A stretch of 64,000 bases of DNA from CALBPI01 sp039033995 (GTDB lineage: Bacteria > Pseudomonadota > Gammaproteobacteria > Steroidobacterales > Woeseiaceae): NCBI GenBank assembly GCA_039033995.1, contig JBCCBP010000004.1:1-64000 (forward strand). The letters are read 5' to 3'. Below the pieces are notes generated by a model that saw nothing but the letters and a program-made list of their open reading frames with translations, ran no database searches and had not been told where the DNA came from. Within the stretch, counting starts at the first letter, position 1; every line of letters starts with the position of its first letter. The position numbers and the translations under genes were made by a program. This document shows, one piece after another, positions 17,198 through 25,777 of the stretch.

Positions 17198-18597
17198 GCG
17201 CTGCGCCCGGCACGCTGCTCCGCTACCGCGCGGTGGGCGGCCTCGATGTAACGGCTGAGTGGCGGAAATTCGCGAACAATTTGTGTGATTTTGGTGGCGA
17301 GTTCTGCCATCTTTGTGTCTCTTTCGGCTGCGGCCAAGCGCTCAGCGATAGGATCATGTTGATCCGGTTCAACGCCAAATGCCATCAGCGCGTTGGTCCA
17401 GTGAACGTGGTCCAGCAGTGTGTCGTCACCATCGACCCAGTGCCCGCGCCGGCGCCACAGCGCAACGCGGCGCGCTAGTGTCGCACCTAACGCCGATGCC
17501 CGCTTGTTGTCCGGTAGTGCCCGACACTCGAGCAGTCGTTCGAAGCCGGCCAGCTCTGCGTGCTCGGCGCTGGTCTGGCGATTGTAGGCGCGGCGAACCG
17601 CCTGCATGTGGCGGGCGTCCGGCAGGAACTCAAGCAGTTTGCGTATGCTCCGCATCAGCAGCAGGCTCTGCCACGGTAGTACGACCTTGCTGCGGTAGGC
17701 ACTGGCGCCAAGCGAGACACAATTACCGATCCACGGAGTCTGTCGATAACCCGGCGTAGGCGTCGTGTCACTGTCGGCAATACGGCTATGCACGGTGATT
17801 GTTTGTTGCCATAACGGGATGCGTGTTTGCCAGGATGCTGCGTCAGAGTGAATAGTGATGCAGGGCCGCAGCGGCTGTTCCGGCACGTCACGAGTCGCGC
17901 TCAGACTTCGCGCTTCGCCGCTGGTAAGCCAGTCGTCCGCGCCAGCCAGTCGCGATACACCGCTGGCGTCGATCACCCAGTCGCAAGCGACCGTCGTGCC
18001 GTCATCGCACCGGATCGAAGAGATGATATGGCTGGCATCACAGTTCAGACCATGCGCGTCGTGCGCAACCCATTGGACCCCACGTTGCCGGGCGATAGGT
18101 CGTAAAGCGGCCGTTAAGCTAAGCGGATCGGCGTGACGAATGACTTCGTGTTGCAGACCGCCAATCGCATTGCGCGGTAGCGGTGGCGCAAACCGATTGT
18201 CTTGTAGCGCGACATACGATGGCGAGTACTGAAAATACGATTGTGGTGAATTCGCGAGCCGCCAATGATGGTGAAACGCTGCCCCCTGAATCGCGCGCCC
18301 AACGGCGCCGCACGGCACGACTTGACCTTCGATGTCGAGCCCGAGGCTGTACGCCCCGTCATGTTGTATCAACAGGTCGAGCGCTGAGATACCGATCGCG
18401 CCGAGTAGATCATCCGGTGTGCTCGGCAAGGCCGCAAAACTGAGTTCTGTGGCTTCGTCCACCGAGTTGCCGATTACAGTGATCTCAGTCTTTTTCGTGT
18501 TTAGCTGCTGCGCGAGCCAGGTCGCGGCGAGCCACGCAGCAAAGCCATCGCCGAGGATGGCGATACGGCTGACGGGCTGTGCACTGACGCGGTTCAC
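17194..18597 (-). CDS. Degenerate halogenase-family protein lacking catalytic residues
   Basis: A 467-residue member of the same family but strongly diverged. The FAD loop is RIAILGDGFAAWLAA instead of GGGTAGW. The position of the catalytic lysine is serine (AYSLGLDIEG, Ser84). The WxWxIP signature is reduced to WQTRIPLWQQTI, and the EPLESTS block reads VLPWQSLLLMRS, replacing the catalytic glutamate with glutamine. Fold and length are kept and the frame is intact, with 4-base overlaps to both active-looking paralogues. It is therefore probably an expressed pseudoenzyme, perhaps a structural partner or flavin-handling subunit. FAD binding is uncertain. Confidence 0.75.
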   Translation of the reverse strand: MNRVSAQPVSRIAILGDGFAAWLAATWLAQQLNTKKTEITVIGNSVDEATELSFAALPSTPDDLLGAIGISALDLLIQHDGAYSLGLDIEGQVVPCGAVGRAIQGAAFHHHWRLANSPQSYFQYSPSYVALQDNRFAPPLPRNAIGGLQHEVIRHADPLSLTAALRPIARQRGVQWVAHDAHGLNCDASHIISSIRCDDGTTVACDWVIDASGVSRLAGADDWLTSGEARSLSATRDVPEQPLRPCITIHSDAASWQTRIPLWQQTITVHSRIADSDTTPTPGYRQTPWIGNCVSLGASAYRSKVVLPWQSLLLMRSIRKLLEFLPDARHMQAVRRAYNRQTSAEHAELAGFERLLECRALPDNKRASALGATLARRVALWRRRGHWVDGDDTLLDHVHWTNALMAFGVEPDQHDPIAERLAAAERDTKMAELATKITQIVREFPPLSRYIEAAHRAVAEQRAGRSA

Positions 18598-20099
18598 AAG
18601 TTCGCCGGGCAGTAGTCTGCCAGATAGTCGTTGTGGACCTGCATGGTGCCGGCGTGGTCAGCAACGCGTCGTCGCAATTCGAGCAGACGCTGGCGCAACA
18701 CCGCTTCCTCAATTTGATCGACGCGCGGGTCATAGCTCATCGGTAGTATGCCTTGCCCGAGAAACACGGCGAGCCAGCTTGGGGTTAGAAACAACCCCTG
18801 CTGATACTCATCGAACACGCCCCGCTCCCGGAACAGTGCAATTCGCTCGGCGAGTGAGTCGGGTATCTGCACAGATTGAATGTGGCGCCAGAACGCGCTA
18901 TCGGTGCGCTCCGTCGCCACGTAATGCAGGATCAGGAAGTCTCGTACGCGTTCGAACTCCTGCTGCATCGTCTTGTTGAAGTCGTCGCGTTCCGGCGCGT
19001 AGTCGCCGTCCAGCGGGAACCGCGTGATCAGATGTTCGATGGCCGCTTGGATCAGATAGATACTGGTCGACTCCAGCGGCTCGAGAAAGCCACCCGCCAG
19101 GCCGATCGCAACGCAGTTATGATGCCATTGGCGTTTGCGCATACCGGTTGTAAAGCGCAATTCGCGAACCTCTGCGAGCGGGTCTCCGGCCAGCGTTTCC
19201 TGCAATGCAGCGGTCGCGCCGTCGGTGCTCAGGAATTCACTACAGAACACGTAGCCATTGCCATCGCGATGTTGCAGCGGGATGCGCCATTGCCAGCCAG
19301 CAGTTTTCGCCGAGGCTTGCGTGTAGGGTCGTGCGGTTTCCGCGCGTGTGGTCGGCACCGCCACGGCACGGTCGCACGGCAACCAGTGGCGCCAATCTTC
19401 GTAGCCCGCGCCGAGTGTCTTTTCGATCAAGAGCCCAAAGAAGCCGCTGCAGTCGATGAAAAAATCGCCGGCGTGGCGTTGGCCATCTTCCATCGTGACC
19501 GCGGTGATGTCGCCGGATTCCGGTGCCTGATCAACGCTGACCACGCGGCCCTCATGACGCACGACACCGCGCGACTCGGCTAATCGCCGCAAAAATGGCG
19601 CATAGCGTGTCGCGTCCATCTGGTAGGCGTAGCCGTAGGTGCCGGCAAGCGTGTCGGGCGTGCTGGCAGGATGCGCAAAGCGGCCGGCCAGCCCCGCGAC
19701 AATCGGCAGTGAGAAATCACTGATATCGCCCAGTGGGGACTCGTGCGCCAGCCGCCGCCAGTAATGATGAAACCCCACGCCGTTGACCGGATTGCCGTAA
19801 TCGCCGAAAGGATGGATGTAGGCGTCGCCAGGCCGACGCCAGTCGCGGAACTCGATACCGAGCTTGAACGTGGCGGACGTGGCCGCCATGAACTCTGCCT
19901 CGTCGATGCCAAGATTCTCGTTGAATCGGCGCAGATGGGGCAGTGTGGCCTCGCCAACGCCGACAATGCCGATACTTTCGGATTCGATTAGCGTGATCTG
20001 GACGCGGTCTTTGGGCAGTGCCGTCGCAATGGCCGCCGCTGTCATCCAACCGGCTGTCCCCCCGCCGATGACGACTATTTTTTGTCTAGGTTGCCCCAT
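18594..20099 (-). CDS. Flavin-dependent tryptophan-halogenase-family protein (first in operon)
   Basis: A 501-residue protein opening the ten-gene minus-strand operon. FAD motif IVVIGGGTAGWMTAAAI, catalytic lysine in FKLGIEFRDW (Lys79, the same number as in PrnA), signature GWQWRIPLQHRDGNGYVF, and EPLESTSIYLIQ with the conserved glutamate. The substrate is unknown; the family includes enzymes that brominate or chlorinate indoles. It is transcribed away from the TonB-dependent receptor at 20250, and the shared 150-bp promoter holds an operator-like site at 20147-20161, suggesting common control with polysaccharide uptake. Confidence 0.88.
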   Translation of the reverse strand: MGQPRQKIVVIGGGTAGWMTAAAIATALPKDRVQITLIESESIGIVGVGEATLPHLRRFNENLGIDEAEFMAATSATFKLGIEFRDWRRPGDAYIHPFGDYGNPVNGVGFHHYWRRLAHESPLGDISDFSLPIVAGLAGRFAHPASTPDTLAGTYGYAYQMDATRYAPFLRRLAESRGVVRHEGRVVSVDQAPESGDITAVTMEDGQRHAGDFFIDCSGFFGLLIEKTLGAGYEDWRHWLPCDRAVAVPTTRAETARPYTQASAKTAGWQWRIPLQHRDGNGYVFCSEFLSTDGATAALQETLAGDPLAEVRELRFTTGMRKRQWHHNCVAIGLAGGFLEPLESTSIYLIQAAIEHLITRFPLDGDYAPERDDFNKTMQQEFERVRDFLILHYVATERTDSAFWRHIQSVQIPDSLAERIALFRERGVFDEYQQGLFLTPSWLAVFLGQGILPMSYDPRVDQIEEAVLRQRLLELRRRVADHAGTMQVHNDYLADYCPANL

Positions 20100-20146
20100 A
20101 ACCGTTGACTTATTCCCCTTTTTCGCTATTCTGACTCAGTCGGAAA

Positions 20147-20161
20147 TGACAACGCAAGCCA
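20147..20161 (+). promoter_or_regulatory. Locus 1 operator-like site A
   Basis: TGACAACGCAAGCCA in the divergent promoter between the halogenase operon and the TonB receptor. It differs at two positions from the sequence found upstream of the lacI gene (25763-25777) and the GH3 gene (28364-28378), giving the consensus TGACAACGCRAGMCA. Proposed binding site for the LacI regulator encoded at 24653. Confidence 0.6.
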
Positions 20162-20249
20162 TTTTTGACAGGGGTGATACTAGAATTGGCACCTGCCGAT
20201 GCGCCAAAACCGCGCTGCAGCCGGGCCTAAACAATGAGGGGGCAATCCA

Positions 20250-23200
20250 ATGGCTGAGAAAGCTGTCGGTCAACCACGTTTGAGTACGGTCGCGTACGGC
20301 GTGAAGTTGGCGCTGCTGGGTCTCGGCGCAACCGCCATGTCTGGTGGTGTCGTCGCGCAAGAGACTGAAACAGATACCAATACCAACGAACCTGTTGAAG
20401 AGATCGTCGTTCGAGGCGTGCGGGGCAGTCTGATGGACGCCCAGGCCTTGAAGCGCAATGCTGAAGTCTTTGTGGATGCGGTAACCGCAACAGACATCAA
20501 CGCATTGCCAGACCGGTCGATCACGGAAGTGCTGGCGCGCATACCCGGTGTTTCCATTACACGCTTCGCCGGCGCTGATGATCCGGACCACTTCTCGGTT
20601 GAAGGGTCAGGTACCGTCATTCGTGGCCTGAACTTCGTGCGTAGTGAGCTCAATGGTCGTGATGTGTTTACGGCCGACGCCGGGCAGGCGCTTGGCTTCT
20701 CGAACGTCTCACCGGAGTTGATGCAAGCGGTACAAGTCTTCAAAAACCAGTCTGCGGACATGGTCGAGGGCGGCATCGGCGGTACCGTCAACCTGGTGAC
20801 GCGTAAACCATTTGATAACGACGCTGGAACCATCGGTTTCTCGGCCGAAAATAACTACTCGGATCTTCGCGAGGAATGGTCGCCGACCGCTTCTGCGCTG
20901 TGGTCTTCACGCTGGGATTTGCCCGGTGGCGGCGAGTTTGGTGCATTGCTCGCAGGTGCCTACTCAGAGCTGCAGTCACGCGCCGATGGCACGTTGATTG
21001 CCGACTGGCTCGATCGAGATGGCACCGGCAACTTTGTCCCGAGCGGCGGTGGTATCCGCACGCAGGAATTTGACCGGGAGCGCGTTGGTGTATCTGCGGC
21101 TCTGCAATGGGCGAATGCTGATGGCACGCTCGAAGCGACCACGCAGTTTTTCCATTCTGCGTATGACAATGCCTGGAATGAGCACGCCATTGAGCCGAGC
21201 ATCGATGATGCACCCGGCATCTCGTCTCGCCCGGGTGGCTCGTTCACTTTCGGCAGCGGTGGGCTGTTCGAGAGCGGCATCGTGTCGCAGTCTGTTGGCT
21301 GGCGTTCCAACGATCCGGCGCTGCCGCTGAACGGTGTCCGCAACCTCGCACTGACGCGTCAACGGATAGAGAACCCGGTGACGAACGAGTACAGCATGAA
21401 CGTGCTGTGGTCGCCGCGGGATAACATGCGGGCGCAATTTGACGTTCAGCATATTCGCTCAACTGTTGAGGTCGAAGACTACACGGTACACAACGCGTTC
21501 TTTACCGACACGGCTTTGCAGTTGACTGGTGATGTCCCGACGGTCGACTACATTGCGCCGACCGGCACACCCGCCGACTATTTGTCGAGCGAAGAAGCTT
21601 TCTATACGCGTTCTATCATGGATCACCTGCAGGACAACGAGGGTGATGAGACAGCCGCGCGAGCTGACTTCGAGTTCGATTTCACGGGCGAAGGCTGGGC
21701 GAAATCGATTCGCTTCGGTGCGCGCTACGCGGAACGCGATCAGACCGTGCGTGCCTCGACGTTCAACTGGGGTAACATGAGTGCAACGTGGAACGACCCA
21801 TTGCGCATCAGCGAGTCGAATGCGCCGGCTGGTACCTACGCACCATTCGCCTTCGATAATTACCAGCGCGGTAGCGTGCCGGTAAACACCAACGGCGCGT
21901 TGTTCTATGCAGGCGAATTCAGCGCGGACGCGTTGCGCGCGTTTGCTGCAACATCGCCTGTGGCCAGCTGGGTGCCTTTGGAAGATCGTGGCGGTGTCAT
22001 TCCAGGAACCCCATTCTTACCGGGTGAGGTCAATATCGCCAAGCAGGACACGGGTGCGCTGTACTTCCGGTTCGACTTTGGCACCGCCTTTGATAACGGC
22101 ATGACACTCGACGGCAATGTTGGCGTTCGCTATGTTACAACCGACCAAAGCGCGGTGGGTGGCATTAACTTCCCGAACATCCAGCAGTTCCTCGACTCGG
22201 ATGCCGACATCGCAGCACGTTGCGAGCCCAATGCCCCCGGCGAGCCGGTGCCTGGGTTCTGTGCCGTTGATCCCGCAACGCAGGCGGCGTATCTCCGTTG
22301 GGCGGATGGCGCGAGCACCGTAATTGACGACGATTATGATTACAGCAACGTTCTGCCAAGTCTGAACCTGAAGCTCGGTCTCAATGACGATATGCTGATT
22401 CGCTTCGGGCTTTCCCGAGCGATCAGTCGCCCCGATTTCGGGCTTCTGAAGAGTTTCTTCACGATCAACTTTGGTGGTGACGATCCGGTAACCGGCGAGT
22501 GGCTGGGCCCGCAGGCCTCGACTGCTGAGGTTCGTCTCGACCCGATCGAAGCCGATCAGATCGATCTGTCGTATGAATGGTACTTCAGTGACGTCGGATC
22601 CCTGACGGTATCGTTGTTCTACAAAGAGCTCGATAATTACATCGTGCCGGCGACGTCAATTCGCGAATTCACCAATAATGGTGAGACCTTCAACGTGCGT
22701 GTCGACGGTGTCGGCAACTCGTCGGAGACGGGTGATGTCCGCGGTTTCGAGATCGGTTATCAACAGACGTTCGATAGGCTTCCGAGCTTCTGGTCGAATC
22801 TGGGCGTACAAGCGAACTACACGAACATCGATACGAGCGGTGTGCCAAACATCGGCGCGAATAACACCAGCGCCAACGGTACTTCCTCCGCACCTAACTT
22901 CGATGTGAGTGGCTTGAGTTTGCCGGGCTTATCGGAGCACACGGCCAACCTCGTGACCTTCTGGGAGAACGACAAGATCAGTGCGCGGATGGCCTATAAC
23001 TACCGGTCCGAGTACACGCTTACGGTACGTGATGTGATCTTCCCGTTCACACCGATCATGCATGAAGCGACCGGCCAGCTCGATGCGTCCTTGTTCTACC
23101 GCATCAATGATCGTTTCGAGGTCGGATTCCAGGGTGTCAACCTGACTGATGAGATCACAGAAACTCGCGCGGTATTCTCCGAAGATCTGAGTACAGCACC

Positions 23201-23258
23201 ACGATCGTTCTTCCGCAACGATCGTCGCTATACGTTTATTCTTCGCGGTAATTTCTAG
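20250..23258 (+). CDS. TonB-dependent receptor (Caulobacter type)
   Basis: A 1002-residue outer-membrane receptor. A long signal peptide (VKLALLGLGATAMSGGVVAQ) is followed by an acidic spacer and VEEIVVRGVRGSLMDAQALK, then the plug (ATDINALPDRSITEVLARIPGVSI, GLNFVRSELNGRDVFTAD, VEGGIGGTVNLVTRKPFD). The remaining roughly 800 residues are beta-barrel, ending in RYTFILRGNF with the C-terminal phenylalanine expected of outer-membrane proteins. Such receptors take up oligosaccharides or siderophores with TonB energy; the surroundings argue for beta-glucan oligosaccharides. GAGGGG lies 8 bases before the ATG, and a strong terminator follows. Confidence 0.95.
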   Translation: MAEKAVGQPRLSTVAYGVKLALLGLGATAMSGGVVAQETETDTNTNEPVEEIVVRGVRGSLMDAQALKRNAEVFVDAVTATDINALPDRSITEVLARIPGVSITRFAGADDPDHFSVEGSGTVIRGLNFVRSELNGRDVFTADAGQALGFSNVSPELMQAVQVFKNQSADMVEGGIGGTVNLVTRKPFDNDAGTIGFSAENNYSDLREEWSPTASALWSSRWDLPGGGEFGALLAGAYSELQSRADGTLIADWLDRDGTGNFVPSGGGIRTQEFDRERVGVSAALQWANADGTLEATTQFFHSAYDNAWNEHAIEPSIDDAPGISSRPGGSFTFGSGGLFESGIVSQSVGWRSNDPALPLNGVRNLALTRQRIENPVTNEYSMNVLWSPRDNMRAQFDVQHIRSTVEVEDYTVHNAFFTDTALQLTGDVPTVDYIAPTGTPADYLSSEEAFYTRSIMDHLQDNEGDETAARADFEFDFTGEGWAKSIRFGARYAERDQTVRASTFNWGNMSATWNDPLRISESNAPAGTYAPFAFDNYQRGSVPVNTNGALFYAGEFSADALRAFAATSPVASWVPLEDRGGVIPGTPFLPGEVNIAKQDTGALYFRFDFGTAFDNGMTLDGNVGVRYVTTDQSAVGGINFPNIQQFLDSDADIAARCEPNAPGEPVPGFCAVDPATQAAYLRWADGASTVIDDDYDYSNVLPSLNLKLGLNDDMLIRFGLSRAISRPDFGLLKSFFTINFGGDDPVTGEWLGPQASTAEVRLDPIEADQIDLSYEWYFSDVGSLTVSLFYKELDNYIVPATSIREFTNNGETFNVRVDGVGNSSETGDVRGFEIGYQQTFDRLPSFWSNLGVQANYTNIDTSGVPNIGANNTSANGTSSAPNFDVSGLSLPGLSEHTANLVTFWENDKISARMAYNYRSEYTLTVRDVIFPFTPIMHEATGQLDASLFYRINDRFEVGFQGVNLTDEITETRAVFSEDLSTAPRSFFRNDRRYTFILRGNF

Positions 23259-23308
23259 CGATACCGATACCCCCCCAAGGGTGCGCCTTGTCCGACATGG
23301 CGTAATAG

Positions 23309-23341
23309 CGGGTCATCTCAGCCGAGATGACCCGTTTTTTT
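23309..23341 (+). terminator. Rho-independent terminator of the TonB receptor gene
   Basis: An 11-bp perfect stem (CGGGTCATCTC / GAGATGACCCG) with loop AGCC and seven T residues, 50 bases after the receptor stop codon. Confidence 0.95.
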
Positions 23342-23354
23342 GACCATGGATGGT

Positions 23355-23510
23355 CTTATGCCGCGGAGGACAGGATGGCCGAGAGCGGCGCCTGAACGCT
23401 GGCACATTCTTAAACGTCGGATGGCCGAGAGCGGCGCCTGTAGGCTGGCACCTCGTCGAACATGCGAGGGACGAGAGCCGCGCCTAATCGCTGGCAATTC
23501 ATTGTCTGAA
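23355..23510. repeat. Tandem 46-47 bp intergenic repeat, three units, interspersed family copy 2
   Basis: After CTTATGCCGCGGAGG (23355-23369), the block GGATGGCCGAGAGCGGCGC begins at 23373 and again at 23419. A decayed version (GAGGGACGAGAGCCGCGCC) begins near 23466. Each is followed by a variable trinucleotide and GCTGGCA. The first unit and its leader also occur at 2194-2231. Confidence 0.7.
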
Positions 23511-23573
23511 GCAGATAGGCCCTTACAGCGACTGAGACGCCAGGGCCGCGATACCCTCAACGGAGAGTCGTTG

Positions 23574-24632
23574 CTATATCGACCGGTACCGCCGCCTATG
23601 CCACTCGCGCATGATGCCTGTCGTTAGTTGACCAGTCGCAGTCAGGTCCGCTGTTGTCCAGCGCCCATGCGCGGGTGTGCCGGGTTTGAGGATAGAGGCG
23701 CCTTCCGCTTTGCTGTGCAGCGACCAGTTGCAATGACTAAGACGATGTTCACGCAGAAATGCCATCCAGCGCTCGGTCTCGGCAATATCCGCGGTACCGT
23801 CCCCATCGGCATTGATGGCGCCCCATTCGGTCACGAACAATGGCAATCCGCGGTCCATGGCGAATAGCGCTTTGTCGCGCAGCCCCTGGCGATGCGTTCC
23901 GGCGTAGAAGTGCAGCGTGTAGGCGAGATTGTCCGATACTTCGAGTGGTGCGCGAGCGGCGGCATCCACGTCCTGTGACCAGCTTGGTGTGCCGACCACG
24001 ATCAGATTGTCACGATCGATCGCGCGAATCGTCTTGATGAGCGGCTCAGCAAAGGGTCTGATCACCCCGGTCCAATCGGCAGCGGGCAACGGCTCGTTGT
24101 AAATCTCGTAGATGATATTCGGATTGCCGGAGTAACGACGCGCGACGCGCGTAAAAAACTGCGCGGCGGCTTCCGGGTAGTCTTCAGCGTGATGGGTATG
24201 CCAGTCGACAATGACGTACATGCCGTTGTCGATGGCGGCATCAGCGACCGCAGTCAGTTTTTGCCACGCGTAGTCGGGCTCGGGAATATAGCCGCCCGGT
24301 CGCTCCGCGCCGATGGCCGCCCGGATAATCGGCGCGTTCCAGTCGCGTAGCACGGCGGCTACGACGTCGGCTTTGTAATAGCTGCCAGGCTCGAGCCCGC
24401 CGGGCTGCGCCCAACCCAGGTTATGCCAGAACAGACTCGGACCGGCGATCGAAAGGGGATTGCCGTGTTGATCGCTGACGCGACCATTTGTAATACGCAG
24501 CTGGCCGTGCCAGTCGACGGGTCGTTGTAGTCTCCTACTCGAGAAATGGTGGCAACCCGTCGCCGCGACAGACAGTCCCGCGGACACAGTCATGAGGATA
24601 TGACGTCGGAGCAGATCGGTTTCGCTGGCCAT
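23574..24632 (-). CDS. GH5 endoglucanase-like lipoprotein
   Basis: A 352-residue GH5 (cellulase A) enzyme, closest to the bacterial endo-beta-1,4-glucanase subfamily. The signal region ends in a lipobox-like VAATGC (Cys27). Catalytic acid/base Glu180 lies in NIIYEIYNEP and nucleophile Glu269 in LFVTEWGAIN. Other conserved parts are ITNGRVSDQHGNPLSIAGPS, VIVDWHTHHAED and YTLHFYAGTH. It should cut beta-1,4-glucosidic bonds in cellulose or mixed-linkage glucan at the cell surface or in the periplasm. The gene lies 20 bases after lacI on the same strand and is probably cotranscribed with it. Confidence 0.88.
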   Translation of the reverse strand: MASETDLLRRHILMTVSAGLSVAATGCHHFSSRRLQRPVDWHGQLRITNGRVSDQHGNPLSIAGPSLFWHNLGWAQPGGLEPGSYYKADVVAAVLRDWNAPIIRAAIGAERPGGYIPEPDYAWQKLTAVADAAIDNGMYVIVDWHTHHAEDYPEAAAQFFTRVARRYSGNPNIIYEIYNEPLPAADWTGVIRPFAEPLIKTIRAIDRDNLIVVGTPSWSQDVDAAARAPLEVSDNLAYTLHFYAGTHRQGLRDKALFAMDRGLPLFVTEWGAINADGDGTADIAETERWMAFLREHRLSHCNWSLHSKAEGASILKPGTPAHGRWTTADLTATGQLTTGIMREWHRRRYRSI

Positions 24633-24652
24633 GAGGCTACGCGCGATCGCGG

Positions 24653-25699
24653 CTACTGGCGCGGCGCGGGTCCGGTCGAGTCGCGAATGATCATATCCGC
24701 ATCGACCACAATATTGCGCTCGCTGGGCTCCTGTCCACGCAGACTATCGAGGAGCATCTTGGACGCATGCCGCGCCATTTTGGTCAGCGGCTGACGGATA
24801 GTCGTGAGTGCCGGCCAGACATGGCACGCGCTCGGGTCATCGTCGAAACCGGTGATCGAGACGTCGGCCGGCACACGCAGGCCCGCTTCGTGCGCGACCT
24901 TCATAACACCGGCGGCCATATGGTCGTTCGCGCAGCAGATCGCGGTTGGTCGACTGCTGGCTTGCAACAGCTTGCGTCCACACTCGATGCCTGACTCGAA
25001 CGTATTGTCGCCGCGGACCACCCAGTCATCGTTGACCGTCAGACCGGTTTCAGTCAGCCCTTCACGAAAGCCATCAAAACGTTTGGCCATGGCCTTGTGC
25101 TCCGGGTGGCAATCGACGTAGCCGAAGCGGTGATGTCCGAGGCGGGTCAGGTAACGCACCATCTCGAGCATGCTCTCGCGGTCCGTTGTGCGGACGGTAT
25201 TGGCATTCGCGTCCTCGGAGTCGCTCGATAAGGTAACGGTGGCTGCGCCGAGCTCCTTAACGAGATCCTGCACCGCCTGCATGTCTGATAACGGTGGTGC
25301 CAGCACGAGTCCGTCGACTCTGGGGGCTGTCAGCAAGTCTCGAATCTCATCGAGCAAGTTTGGATCAGTGAACTCGCATGGGTGAATCAGCAAGTCGTAA
25401 TGTTCGTCACGACAGGTCTGCAACACGCCGCTCTGAATGCGGTTGATATAGCTCGAGGTATCGTTGTAGATCAGCCCCATCAGATAGGTGCGGCTGCTCG
25501 CGAGCATTCGACCTGGGGAGTTTGGCTTGTAGCGCAGCTCCTGCATGGCTTGCTCGACGCGAAGTTTTGTCGACTCGCGCACCCGAGGTTCGCGGTTCAA
25601 TACGCGGGAGACGGTCTTGATCGAGACGCCAGCCTGATCGGCAACGTCGCTGATCGTCGCCTTGCGTGATGACAATGCGGACTGTGCTCTGGTCGCCAT
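24653..25699 (-). CDS. LacI-family repressor of locus 1
   Basis: A 348-residue regulator with an N-terminal helix-turn-helix TISDVADQAGVSIKTVSRVLN and the hinge YKPNSPGRMLASSRT, followed by a sugar-binding effector domain (DGLVLAPPLSD, GHHRFGYVDC, ICCANDHMAAGVM, VSITGFDDDPSA). It lies between GH3 and GH5 genes, and an operator-like site overlaps its promoter, suggesting autoregulation. The recognition helix SIKTVSRV is identical to that of the second LacI protein at 46730, so the two may recognise similar half-sites. The inducer is probably a beta-glucan oligosaccharide. Confidence 0.92.
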   Translation of the reverse strand: MATRAQSALSSRKATISDVADQAGVSIKTVSRVLNREPRVRESTKLRVEQAMQELRYKPNSPGRMLASSRTYLMGLIYNDTSSYINRIQSGVLQTCRDEHYDLLIHPCEFTDPNLLDEIRDLLTAPRVDGLVLAPPLSDMQAVQDLVKELGAATVTLSSDSEDANANTVRTTDRESMLEMVRYLTRLGHHRFGYVDCHPEHKAMAKRFDGFREGLTETGLTVNDDWVVRGDNTFESGIECGRKLLQASSRPTAICCANDHMAAGVMKVAHEAGLRVPADVSITGFDDDPSACHVWPALTTIRQPLTKMARHASKMLLDSLRGQEPSERNIVVDADMIIRDSTGPAPRQ

Positions 25700-25762
25700 G
25701 CCATTTCCTCCGTCGTGACAGGGCCACCGTCGCCCCGCCTATTGGCTCAAGTGTCGCATAAT

Positions 25763-25777
25763 TGTCTCGCGTTGTCA
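25763..25777 (-). promoter_or_regulatory. Locus 1 operator-like site B
   Basis: On the minus strand TGACAACGCGAGACA, 64 bases upstream of the lacI start codon. Its TGA is also the stop codon of the GH3 gene. Identical over 15 bases to the site at 28364-28378. Confidence 0.6.

Larger units (their letters stand above)
23259..23573. other. Intergenic: terminator and tandem repeat array
   Basis: A 315-bp gap between the convergent receptor and GH5 genes, filled by the terminator at 23309-23341 and the repeat block at 23355-23510. Nothing coding is supported. Confidence 0.6.

Noticed and set aside
20164..20186. TTGACA and TAGAAT as a promoter for the TonB receptor
   Set aside because: The spacing is about 10 bases, too short for a sigma-70 promoter, so no promoter was called.
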